From Planctomycetota bacterium (GTDB taxonomy: Bacteria; Planctomycetota; Phycisphaerae; UBA1845; UTPLA1), in NCBI GenBank assembly GCA_027295245.1, contig JAPULF010000628.1, forward strand, positions 1-6,059: DNA of 6,059 bases. Reading direction: 5' to 3'. The notes below the pieces were generated by a model. That model saw nothing but the letters and a program-made list of their open reading frames with translations. It did no database searches and was not told where the DNA came from. The position numbers were made by a program, and so were the translations under genes. Position 1 is the stretch's first letter; each line of letters opens with the position of its first letter. Positions 1 through 6,059 of the stretch are shown here, piece after piece.

Positions 1-593
1 TCCGGCGGACCGGGCAAGCGACTGACGACCTTGATCAGGGCGTAGGCGTCGGTGAGCGCGGTGGGTTCGGGTGTGGTGATGACGAGGAGTTCATCCGCGG
101 CCCGTGCGAATGCAAGCACGTTTTGTGAGATGCCCGCGCCGCAATCGAGCAGCAGCAGGTCGGCGCGGGATTCCAGCGACGACAGTCCGTCCACGAGCGA
201 CAGCCGATCACATGCCGAGAGATCGGCGGCGGATGCAAGGCCGGAGGCGCCGACGACGATCTGCAATCCGGGGGCCACGCAAGTCACCACGTCATCGATC
301 AACCGTTCGCCTCGAATGACGTGCGAAACGTCGTAATTCGCCTCGACATTGAGGAGGACGTCGACGTTGGCGGTGCCGAGGTCGGCATCCACGAGCACGA
401 TGCGGCGTCCGCGCCGGGCCAGCGCAATCGCGAGATTGGTCGCGATAACGGTCTTGCCCACGCCGCCCTTTCCGCTGGCGATCGCCACGACGCGGGCGCC
501 GCCGGCCCGTCGGTCTCGCGACCGAAACACAGGCCGCGACGCCTGCACCAGTTCGCGAAGACCGGACGCCTGATCCACGGTTCCGACATTCAT
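1..593 (-). CDS. flhG: FlhG, MinD/ParA-type ATPase controlling flagellar number (C-terminus cut by window edge)
   Basis: About the first 197 residues are present, read from an ATG at 593. Residues 7-13 read DQASGLR, matching the DQAxxLR motif by which FlhG N-termini stimulate the FlhF GTPase. The deviant Walker A box GKGGVGKT is at 41-48 (family lysines K42 and K47), followed by VLVDADLGTANVD at 66-78. DCGAGIS (150-156) and VITTPEPTALTDAYALIK (171-188) match the MinD/FlhG core, which usually has DTGAG; here Thr is Cys151. In the family, ATP-bound FlhG dimerises on the membrane through a C-terminal amphipathic helix (outside the window) and limits flagellar number. The start is fixed by a strong ribosome site, by the ATGA overlap with the flhF stop, and by the DQAxxLR motif sitting at the extreme N-terminus. 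FlhG is preferred over MinD because of that motif and the flhF neighbour. The symbols ylxH and fleN are used for orthologues. Confidence 0.95.
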   Translation of the reverse strand, partial: MNVGTVDQASGLRELVQASRPVFRSRDRRAGGARVVAIASGKGGVGKTVIATNLAIALARRGRRIVLVDADLGTANVDVLLNVEANYDVSHVIRGERLIDDVVTCVAPGLQIVVGASGLASAADLSACDRLSLVDGLSSLESRADLLLLDCGAGISQNVLAFARAADELLVITTPEPTALTDAYALIKVVSRLPGPP

Positions 594-2041
594 CGCGTCG
601 CTCCACCTCCGACAGATGCATGGATCTCCGAACGAAACGATGCCGGCGACGCAGGGCGCGCTATCCGCAACGATCCGTGGCCCGAACGTTCCGGCGAACC
701 GTCGGGCTCCAGAATCAACCGGGCGACCCGATGTGCGGTACCGACCTCGATGTCGTCGGGCACCGACTGTCCGTTCGTCAGGTACGACAGCTTCAGGTCG
801 ACCGATTCGAGCACGTTGAGAATGACGCCGAAGCCATAGGCTTCGTCGATCTTGGTGAAGATCAAATGATCGGAACCCACGGCCCCGAACCGATCTATGG
901 CTTCGCGGATCGTCTGCTCCCGAGAAGTGGTGGACAGGACGAGATGAATCTGGTCGGTTGCGGCGGCCTGCAAGAACTGCTTCAACTCGGTGAGGCGATC
1001 CGTGTCTTTCTGGCTGCGTCCGGCCGTATCGATCAGGATCAGGTCCCGATCGGCCAGTCGCGTCACGGCCGATTTGATCTCGTCGGGTGTCGTAACACTC
1101 AAGAGCGGGACGTCCAGGATTCGGGCATAGGTTTTTAGTTGTTCCACCGCGGCGATTCGAAACGTGTCGACGGTGATCAGGCCGACCCTCTTCGATTCAC
1201 GCAGCTTCATGTTTGCAGCGAGTTTCGCCAGCGTGGTGGTCTTGCCGACGCCCGTCGGTCCGACCAGCGCCACCACCGTCGGCCGGGCGTCGAGGCGGAG
1301 CTTGAGCGGCGACGCGGGCGGGATCATCTCGCCGAGGCAGAACAGTATTTCCTGTCGGATGTGTCGATCGCGGGCGGCTTCGCCCGTACTTGTGGTCAAT
1401 TTAATCGGCGACGCGGGCTTGGCGTCGTCCAGGCGAGCCCGCACGCGATCGATGATCTCGGCCGCAAGATGGCCGGTCACGTCCTTTCCGATCAACTCGA
1501 CGTAGTAATCGACCAACTCCGCGGGAATGTCCGAGTTTCTCGATCGACGATTGTCGCGCAGCAGCTCATTGACCATCGTTCGGATCGATTCCAATTCGCG
1601 ACGGAGTCCGGGGTCGGTTCCTTGTTCGAGACCGGCAGATTCGGGTGATGCGCCGGCCGGCGCGGTTACCGTGTCGACTGCACGCGCGGCGGGCGACGAC
1701 GCGGCGAATCGGTCTGGCTGGGCCGGGCCGCGCGCCGACGCGGCATAGGCGGCGAGTCGATTCTGCAGGGCAGGCGAATTCCGTTTGCCATCGCCAGTTT
1801 GGGCCGGTACCGGCATGCCGCTCGACTTGTCCGCACCGGGGCGTTCGGTCTTTCGAACGGATTGCACGGTTTCGGCATGTAGGGTTGCCGTAATCTCGAC
1901 CATTGCACGCCCGCCCACGCCCAAGACGCCCCCGCGCTTGACCGTTCGTGTGTTCAGGATGACCGCGTCGCGACCCAGGTCGGCTTTGACCCGGGCCAAC
2001 GCGTCAGACATGGACCGCGCTCGGTATGTTTTCAGTTGCAT
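590..2041 (-). CDS. flhF: FlhF, SRP-type GTPase for flagellar placement
   Basis: This 483-residue protein is the third member of the SRP54/FtsY GTPase family. FlhF recruits early flagellar parts to the assembly site, usually a cell pole, and FlhG stimulates its GTPase. Residues 1-60 form the FlhF-specific B domain, including DALARVKADLGRDAVILNTR at 13-32. Residues about 65-145 are an Ala/Pro/Gly/Arg-rich linker. The NG domain then carries G1 GPTGVGKTTT (261-270), G2 DTFRIAAVEQLKTYA (292-306), G3 DTAGRSQKD (338-346), G4 TKIDEA (396-401) and the closing GQSVPDDIEVG (424-434). The start at 2041 gives the expected family N-terminus. Its ribosome site is weak (GGTGG, nine bases upstream), and the gene overlaps the end of flhA by 38 bases, which suggests translational coupling. 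Starting at Met11 instead would cut into the conserved B domain. The roughly 40 residues after 443 are a basic, Ser/Ala/Gly-rich tail longer than I would expect. Confidence 0.96.
   Translation of the reverse strand: MQLKTYRARSMSDALARVKADLGRDAVILNTRTVKRGGVLGVGGRAMVEITATLHAETVQSVRKTERPGADKSSGMPVPAQTGDGKRNSPALQNRLAAYAASARGPAQPDRFAASSPAARAVDTVTAPAGASPESAGLEQGTDPGLRRELESIRTMVNELLRDNRRSRNSDIPAELVDYYVELIGKDVTGHLAAEIIDRVRARLDDAKPASPIKLTTSTGEAARDRHIRQEILFCLGEMIPPASPLKLRLDARPTVVALVGPTGVGKTTTLAKLAANMKLRESKRVGLITVDTFRIAAVEQLKTYARILDVPLLSVTTPDEIKSAVTRLADRDLILIDTAGRSQKDTDRLTELKQFLQAAATDQIHLVLSTTSREQTIREAIDRFGAVGSDHLIFTKIDEAYGFGVILNVLESVDLKLSYLTNGQSVPDDIEVGTAHRVARLILEPDGSPERSGHGSLRIARPASPASFRSEIHASVGGGATR
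603..610 (-). promoter_or_regulatory. Shine-Dalgarno site of flhG
   Basis: The minus strand reads GGAGGTGG here, nine bases before the flhG ATG at 593-591. It lies inside the last codons of flhF. It is the strongest ribosome binding site in the window together with that of flhB, so flhG can probably recruit ribosomes itself as well as receive them by coupling from flhF. Confidence 0.8.
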
Positions 2042-4133
2042 CCGTTATTGCCACCATTCCATGTGTCCGAATCTCGATGCCCCGGACAACCTCGTTGTAT
2101 CCAAGCACCGCCACCTTTGGCAGCGCCGTTTCGATCAAGCGTCTGACCCATTGCCGCACCTGCGGCGACGTCAGCAGAATCGGTTGTGCCCCGGCCGACT
2201 TCCCGGCCGAAACATCGAGTTCCGCGCGAATCGCGGACACGATCCGATTCGCCATCGCGGGCGGAATCGTCAGAAAGGCGCCGCGCTCGCTGCGCTCGAC
2301 GTGCGAATTGATGGTGTCCTCGAGTCCCGGATCGAGCGTTACCGCGTGCAGCGTGCGGCCGTCATCGCAGTTCCGTTCGCACAGCATCCGGGCGAGGGCG
2401 TTGCGGACGTACTCGGCGAGTACGTCGGGGTCCTTGGTCCGGCCGGCCCAGTCACCGAGGACCTCGAGAATGATCTCGAGGTCGCGGATCGGGACGCGCT
2501 CGCGCAAGAGTCGCTCCAGCACCGCCTGGACCTCGCCGATCTTGAGTTGCTCGGGCACGACCTCCTCGACCACCTTGGGGCTTCGTTCCTTGAGGTTGTC
2601 GAGCAGTCGGCCGACATCCTGCCGGGTGAGAAGCTCGGCGGCGTGGGTCTGGATCAGTTCCGTCAGATGCGTCGCCAGAACGCTCGTTACATCGACAACC
2701 GTATAATGCCGGTGCTCGGCATCCGATCGGGCGTCTTCACCGATCCACACGGCGGGCAGGCCGAACGCCGGTTCGCGCGTTTCGATCCCGTGCATCTTGT
2801 CGGCGACCGCGCCGGAATCGATGGCCAGCAAGTAGCCCGGGAGCAGTTCGCCCTTGGCGATCGGGGCGCCCCGGAGCTTGAGCGTGTATCCGTTGGGCTC
2901 CAGCCGCACGTTGTCGCGTATCCGGATGGGCGGGACGATGATCCCGAGATCGGTGGCGATCTGCCGTCGAACGTTTGAAATGCGTTCGAGCAAATCGCCG
3001 CCCTGCTTGCGATCCACCAGTCGGATCAGGCCGTACCCGACCTCGAGTTCGAGCGGGTCCACCGTCAGACAGGTCTCGATCCGTTCGGGCTCCTTGGGAA
3101 CCGACGCCGCCTTGACCTGCTTGGCCTTGGTTTCGGACACCGCCTGCCTTCGCGTGAAGTACCCGAGACCCAGGGCCCCGCCGCCCATCAGGAGCAACGG
3201 AATCTTGGGCAACGGCGTCAGAAGCAGGACCATGAGGAAACCACCCGCCAGCAACAAGGCAACGGGCTTCGAGAAGAGCTGTCCCATCAACTCCTCGCCG
3301 AGGCTTCTCTTCCCGGTGGAGCGTGTGATAATCATGCCCGCGGCAATGGACACCAGGAACGCGGGAATCTGCGAAACCAATCCGTCGCCGATGGTCAGCT
3401 TGGTGAACACGTCGAGGCATTGAAGCAGGGAGAGGGACGGCGTCACCTCGATCATGCCGACATAGATTCCGCCTACTATATTTACAAACGTAATAATCAG
3501 GCCCGCGATGGCATCGCCACGCACGAACTTGCTGGCACCGTCCATCGCGCCGTAGAAATCGGCCTCTTGCGTGATAGTCTCTCTGCGACGCTTGGCCTCC
3601 GCCTCGTCGACCAATCCGGCGGACAGATCGGCATCGATGGCCATTTGCTTGCCGGGCATGGCGTCGAGCGTGAACCGGGCGGCGACTTCGGCTATCCGGG
3701 TGGCGCCCTTGGTGATGACCACGAACTGGATGACCGTGATGATGATGAAAATGATCACGCCGACGGCCAGCGATCCGGCGGCGACGAAGGCGCTGAACTG
3801 TTCGATGACGCGACCCGCGGCAGCGGTGGTTCCGTCGGCGTTGGTCAGGATCAGCCGCGTGGTCGCCGTGTTCAGCACCAATCGCAGAAGCGTCAGAGAC
3901 AGCAGCAGCGACGGGAAAGACGAGAATTCCAGCGGGCCGTTCATGTACATCACGGTCAACAGGACGATGGCGCTGAGGGTGATGTTCGCGACCAACAGCA
4001 CGTCCAGGATCGACGTTGGCAACGGGACGAGAAGGACCAGCACCAAGGCCAGCGCGGTCACCGGGTACAACAACCCGCGATTGCGATAGACGAGGTCGAT
4101 CGCTCGAGTCAGCGGTGTGCCTTCCGTAGCCAT
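2004..4133 (-). CDS. flhA: FlhA, flagellar type III export gate protein
   Basis: This 709-residue protein is close to the usual 690-700 for FlhA. FlhA forms a ring in the inner membrane at the flagellar base. It docks chaperone-substrate complexes and couples export to the proton motive force. The first 330 or so residues hold the hydrophobic segments (for example 22-39, 44-63, 119-140, 208-226, 250-270 and two close together at 290-325). The FHIPEP-family signature fits exactly at R146-D169 (RIAEVAARFTLDAMPGKQ, then MAIDAD). FYGAMDGASKFVRGDAIAG follows at 193-211; Asp198 there is probably the counterpart of the functionally important Asp208 of Salmonella FlhA. RLVLNTATTRLIL (84-96) is also conserved. 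Residues about 330-709 are the cytosolic docking domain, with VLGYNEV at 676-682. The start has only a distant GAGGA ribosome site but gives a normal N-terminus. It follows flhB after 66 bases and overlaps flhF by 38. Type III secretion paralogues (SctV) are excluded by context. Confidence 0.97.
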   Translation of the reverse strand: MATEGTPLTRAIDLVYRNRGLLYPVTALALVLVLLVPLPTSILDVLLVANITLSAIVLLTVMYMNGPLEFSSFPSLLLSLTLLRLVLNTATTRLILTNADGTTAAAGRVIEQFSAFVAAGSLAVGVIIFIIITVIQFVVITKGATRIAEVAARFTLDAMPGKQMAIDADLSAGLVDEAEAKRRRETITQEADFYGAMDGASKFVRGDAIAGLIITFVNIVGGIYVGMIEVTPSLSLLQCLDVFTKLTIGDGLVSQIPAFLVSIAAGMIITRSTGKRSLGEELMGQLFSKPVALLLAGGFLMVLLLTPLPKIPLLLMGGGALGLGYFTRRQAVSETKAKQVKAASVPKEPERIETCLTVDPLELEVGYGLIRLVDRKQGGDLLERISNVRRQIATDLGIIVPPIRIRDNVRLEPNGYTLKLRGAPIAKGELLPGYLLAIDSGAVADKMHGIETREPAFGLPAVWIGEDARSDAEHRHYTVVDVTSVLATHLTELIQTHAAELLTRQDVGRLLDNLKERSPKVVEEVVPEQLKIGEVQAVLERLLRERVPIRDLEIILEVLGDWAGRTKDPDVLAEYVRNALARMLCERNCDDGRTLHAVTLDPGLEDTINSHVERSERGAFLTIPPAMANRIVSAIRAELDVSAGKSAGAQPILLTSPQVRQWVRRLIETALPKVAVLGYNEVVRGIEIRTHGMVAITDATENIPSAVHV
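2460..2483. repeat. Perfect 10-bp inverted repeat inside flhA
   Basis: GACCTCGAGA and TCTCGAGGTC flank a four-base spacer, giving a perfect 10-bp potential stem in the flhA coding sequence. It encodes the peptide DLEIILEV (residues 551-558), whose LEI/LEV repetition written with CTC GAG codons largely produces the symmetry. It is real as a sequence, but a function is not implied. Confidence 0.6.
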
Positions 4134-4146
4134 GAGACGCGTCGAA

Positions 4147-4154
4147 TCCTCAAA
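4147..4154 (-). promoter_or_regulatory. Weak, distant Shine-Dalgarno candidate of flhA
   Basis: The minus strand reads TTTGAGGA, with GAGGA ending 13 bases before the flhA ATG. That is longer than the usual 5-10 bases. No better purine-rich site is visible, and the hairpin at 4164-4185 ends about 12 bases before GAGGA. Translation of flhA may therefore be modest or structure-dependent. Confidence 0.4.
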
Positions 4155-4163
4155 TAGTCGTGA

Positions 4164-4185
4164 CCGTCGAAGTCCGCTTCGACGG
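4164..4185 (-). other. Intergenic hairpin between flhB and flhA
   Basis: On the minus strand CCGTCGAAG, loop CGGA, then CTTCGACGG forms a perfect 9-bp stem with a four-base loop. It lies in the only gap of the operon (66 bases, 4134-4199), after the flhB stop and before the flhA ribosome site. The RNA continues TCACGACTATTTG with no run of U, so it does not look like an intrinsic terminator. An RNA-processing, stability or translation-tuning element is the better guess. A weaker 7-bp inverted repeat (4193-4199 with 4214-4220, 14-base loop) straddles the flhB stop just upstream. No promoter-like boxes were recognised in the gap. Confidence 0.55.
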
Positions 4186-4199
4186 CTTCCCGCCGGTCG

Positions 4200-5288
4200 T
4201 TACGCGGCGGGTGCGACCGGGCGTTGACTCGACCGGCCGGACAACTCATAGACGTACGCCAATATCTCCGCGATGGCCTTGTAGAACCGTTCGGGAATCT
4301 CGTGCCCGATGTCGACCATCTTGTAAAGGGTCTGGGCCAGCGCCTTGCGCTGCACGATGGGCACGCCGTGGGCCATGGCGATTTCGCGAATCTTGGCGGC
4401 GAGCAGCCCCTGTCCCTTGGCGACGACTCTGGGGGCGGCCATTTGTTCGGCGTCGTACTTGATCGCGATCGCCAACTCGGTGGGGTTTGTCACCACGACG
4501 TCCGCCGTGGGGACGGCGCCCCGGATGCGCTGAATGGCCGCCGCAAACTGGGCCCGCCGCCGCCGCTGCTTCATGATCGGATCGCCTTCCATGCGTCGAA
4601 GCTCTTCCTTGACTTCGAACTTGGACATCCGCAAGTCCCGCTGGTGCTTGTACTTTTGCCAGCCGAAATCGAGCAACGCGATCACCAGCAGCGTCATCGC
4701 CAGTTGCAGGCCGATCTCGTAAATCAGCGTTCCCATCAAGCCGATCTGCCGCCAACCGGTCATTTCCATTGCCATCAGGATGTCGCCGATTCGATCATGA
4801 ATCGCGTGGTAGGCCACGAAGGAAACAACCGTCAGTTTCACCATATTCATGGCGAACTGAACCAACGTCTTGGTGCTGAACAGCCGCTTGACGCCGTTGA
4901 TCGGATTCAGTTTGTTCAACGTCGGCATCAGGGGCTTTCCGGTCAGCAGCAACCCGACCTGCAAGACGTTGGAGAGGAATGCCACCACCACCAGCCCGGC
5001 CAAGATCGGCCCGACCGCGACGAACATGGTGGTGCCGACCGATTCCACCACCTCGACAATATCGATGCTCGCAAACGAATTTGGATCGCCGGTTGACAGA
5101 CTCTCGCGGAGGAATTCCAGCCACGCCGCCAGAATCCGGGTTCCGAACCAGGACAAACAAAACAATCCGCCGAGAAGCCCGAGTGCCGCATTGAGGTCGT
5201 TGCTCTTGGCAACGTTTCCTTTACTGCGGGCCTCCTGCAGCTTCCTTGGCGTTGGGGCCTCGGTTTTTTCGCCGGCATCATCCGGCAT
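4200..5288 (-). CDS. flhB: FlhB, flagellar export switch protein with variant NPTE cleavage motif
   Basis: This 362-residue protein has normal length for FlhB. FlhB sits at the export gate and switches secretion from rod/hook to filament substrates. The N-terminus GEKTEAPTPRKLQEARSKGN (6-25) is classic for the family. Hydrophobic segments lie at about 33-58, 79-114, 142-162 and 183-208. The cytoplasmic domain starts near 213 and contains MSKFEVKEELRRMEGDP (221-237). The switch motif, normally NPTH, reads NPTE at 268-271 (VVVTNPTELAIAIKYD, 264-279), with a GAG codon for Glu271. The residues that perform cleavage, Asn268 and Pro269, are intact. The C-terminus ends with the usual EILAYVYEL (341-349) and a short tail. 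The start overlaps the fliR end by 11 bases and has a good ribosome site. Full length and all domains argue against a truncated FlhB-like (FlhX) protein or a virulence SctU paralogue. Confidence 0.97.
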   Translation of the reverse strand: MPDDAGEKTEAPTPRKLQEARSKGNVAKSNDLNAALGLLGGLFCLSWFGTRILAAWLEFLRESLSTGDPNSFASIDIVEVVESVGTTMFVAVGPILAGLVVVAFLSNVLQVGLLLTGKPLMPTLNKLNPINGVKRLFSTKTLVQFAMNMVKLTVVSFVAYHAIHDRIGDILMAMEMTGWRQIGLMGTLIYEIGLQLAMTLLVIALLDFGWQKYKHQRDLRMSKFEVKEELRRMEGDPIMKQRRRRAQFAAAIQRIRGAVPTADVVVTNPTELAIAIKYDAEQMAAPRVVAKGQGLLAAKIREIAMAHGVPIVQRKALAQTLYKMVDIGHEIPERFYKAIAEILAYVYELSGRSSQRPVAPAA

Positions 5289-6059
5289 GTATTACCCCTT
5301 CCGAAACTTCGTCCAGCCACAATCCGACGTGGTCCAAGCCCTCGGCCAATGCGTCGGTCATGACACCGTCCGACACCCCGATCGTCACCGACATGATGAA
5401 GATTCCGATTACAATCTTGAGGCTGAAACCCACGCTCAAGATGTTGAATTGCGGCATCGTCTTCATGAGTACGCCCAGGGACAGCAACGTAAGACTGAGT
5501 GCCAGAATCGTCGGGGTCGCCAGTCGCACCGCCATTTCGAAAATGCTTTGGAGAATCGAGGCGAAAAACTCCGCCGTGAGCCCGCCGGGCCACAGCGTCA
5601 GGGGCGGCACCTTTTCGAAGCTGCCCAGGACGACTTCCACGACCGCAAGATGCCCGTGCAGCGCGAGAAAGAACAATAGGGCCGTGAAGAACCAGATCTG
5701 ATCCAATACGGTGGACTCAGCGTCGAATACGGGGTTGAACACCGCGCCCAGCGCCATGCCGGTCTGGTGGCTGATCATCTTTCCCGCGAATTGCGCCCCG
5801 AAAAAGATCAGCCCGGCGCCCAGCCCGATCACCTCGCCGATTACAAACTCGCCGAGTATTCCGGCGGCGGCCTGACCGAGTGTGAGCGAATTCGGCAGGC
5901 TCGGCGACACAGCCGGAAATACCATTAGCGCCAGCGACAGCACGAGCCCGATCTTGATTGGGCGGGGAAGCTGGCTGCTCGAGAACATGGGCACGGCCAG
6001 CATCAGTCCGGCAATACGGGCCAGCACCAACGCGAAGCCGGGAAGCAGCATCTCGTATC
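5278..6059 (-). CDS. fliR: FliR, flagellar export gate membrane protein (5' end probably outside window)
   Basis: FliR joins FliP and FliQ in the channel through which flagellar subunits enter the inner-membrane export gate. From the ATG at 6051 there are 257 residues, highly hydrophobic, with membrane segments at roughly 3-21, 33-48, 61-84, 117-141, 172-194 and 207-226. Conserved family patches are PMFSSSQLPRPIKIGL (21-36), AGKMISHQTGMALGAVFNP (89-107), RLATPTILALSL (176-187) and KTMPQFNILSVGFSLKIVIG (197-216). The frame stays open upstream of 6051 to the edge (codons for Tyr-Glu). FliR proteins usually have 8-20 residues before the first helix, and no properly spaced ribosome site precedes the 6051 ATG. 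The true start is therefore probably beyond 6059. The stop TGA at 5280-5278 lies within flhB. SctT of type III secretion is the relative excluded by context. Confidence 0.93.
   Translation of the reverse strand, partial: YEMLLPGFALVLARIAGLMLAVPMFSSSQLPRPIKIGLVLSLALMVFPAVSPSLPNSLTLGQAAAGILGEFVIGEVIGLGAGLIFFGAQFAGKMISHQTGMALGAVFNPVFDAESTVLDQIWFFTALLFFLALHGHLAVVEVVLGSFEKVPPLTLWPGGLTAEFFASILQSIFEMAVRLATPTILALSLTLLSLGVLMKTMPQFNILSVGFSLKIVIGIFIMSVTIGVSDGVMTDALAEGLDHVGLWLDEVSEGVIHAG
5295..5302 (-). promoter_or_regulatory. Shine-Dalgarno site of flhB
   Basis: The minus strand reads GGAAGGGG, six bases before the flhB ATG at 5288-5286. It lies inside the last codons of fliR and supports the chosen flhB start. 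Confidence 0.75.

Noticed and set aside
299..621. Two short minus-strand open frames starting near the flhG start, in other frames
   Set aside because: The third frame, starting at 593, gives a complete FlhG N-terminus with DQAxxLR and Walker A motifs and continues to the window edge.
1785..2978. A 397-codon open frame on the plus strand, opposite flhF and flhA
   Set aside because: Its product is rich in Arg, Asp, His and Gln and has no recognisable domain. It lies entirely opposite two well-supported conserved genes and is the usual antisense by-product of GC-rich codon use.
3420..4157. A 245-codon plus-strand open frame opposite the flhA membrane region
   Set aside because: Its low-complexity Gln/Arg/Asp/His-rich product mirrors hydrophobic codons on the other strand, and it has no ribosome site or family resemblance.
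4164..4185. Intergenic hairpin as a Rho-independent terminator
   Set aside because: No U-rich tract follows the stem on the minus strand, and the downstream genes belong to the same operon.
4224..5096. A 290-codon plus-strand open frame opposite flhB
   Set aside because: It is a His/Gln/Asp-rich shadow of a conserved membrane protein, with no independent support.
4200..6059. A non-flagellar (virulence) type III secretion locus
   Set aside because: The presence of flhF and flhG and the FlhA/FlhB sequence features are specific to the flagellar version; no secretin, needle or translocon gene is present.

Overview
This window is a compact, single-strand segment of a flagellar operon. Every supported gene lies on the minus strand, so the reading order runs from high to low coordinates: fliR, flhB, flhA, flhF, flhG. 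The first and last are cut by the window edges: fliR probably loses a short N-terminus, and flhG keeps about its first 197 residues. Nothing on the plus strand looks like a real gene. No RNA gene, mobile element, CRISPR array or intrinsic terminator was seen.

Layout. fliR (5278-6059), flhB (4200-5288) and flhA (2004-4133) encode three integral-membrane parts of the flagellar type III export gate. FliR belongs to the FliPQR entry channel, FlhB is the substrate-specificity switch, and FlhA is the large export-gate protein with a cytoplasmic docking domain. flhF (590-2041) and flhG (1-593) encode an SRP-type GTPase and a MinD-type ATPase. As a pair these set the position and number of flagella. 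fliR/flhB overlap by 11 bases, flhA/flhF by 38 and flhF/flhG by 4 (ATGA). The only intergenic gap is 66 bases between flhB and flhA, and it holds a perfect 9-bp hairpin. The operon promoter and fliP/fliQ would be expected upstream beyond base 6059. The rest of flhG, and possibly a flagellar sigma factor gene, would lie beyond base 1.

Organism. The DNA is GC-rich with strong GC preference at third codon positions. An flhF-flhG pair is typical of bacteria with polar or otherwise patterned flagella. The gene order fliR-flhB-flhA-flhF-flhG is widespread across phyla and does not settle the lineage. The protein style (for example the FlhB N-terminus and the long Ala/Pro/Arg linker in FlhF) would fit a Planctomycetota-like or other GC-rich environmental bacterium, but this is a weak impression.

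Overall this is a well-known system, not a new one. The points most worth a second look are an NPTE sequence in FlhB where the autocleavage motif is normally NPTH, the hairpin in the only intergenic gap, and an extended C-terminal tail on FlhF.
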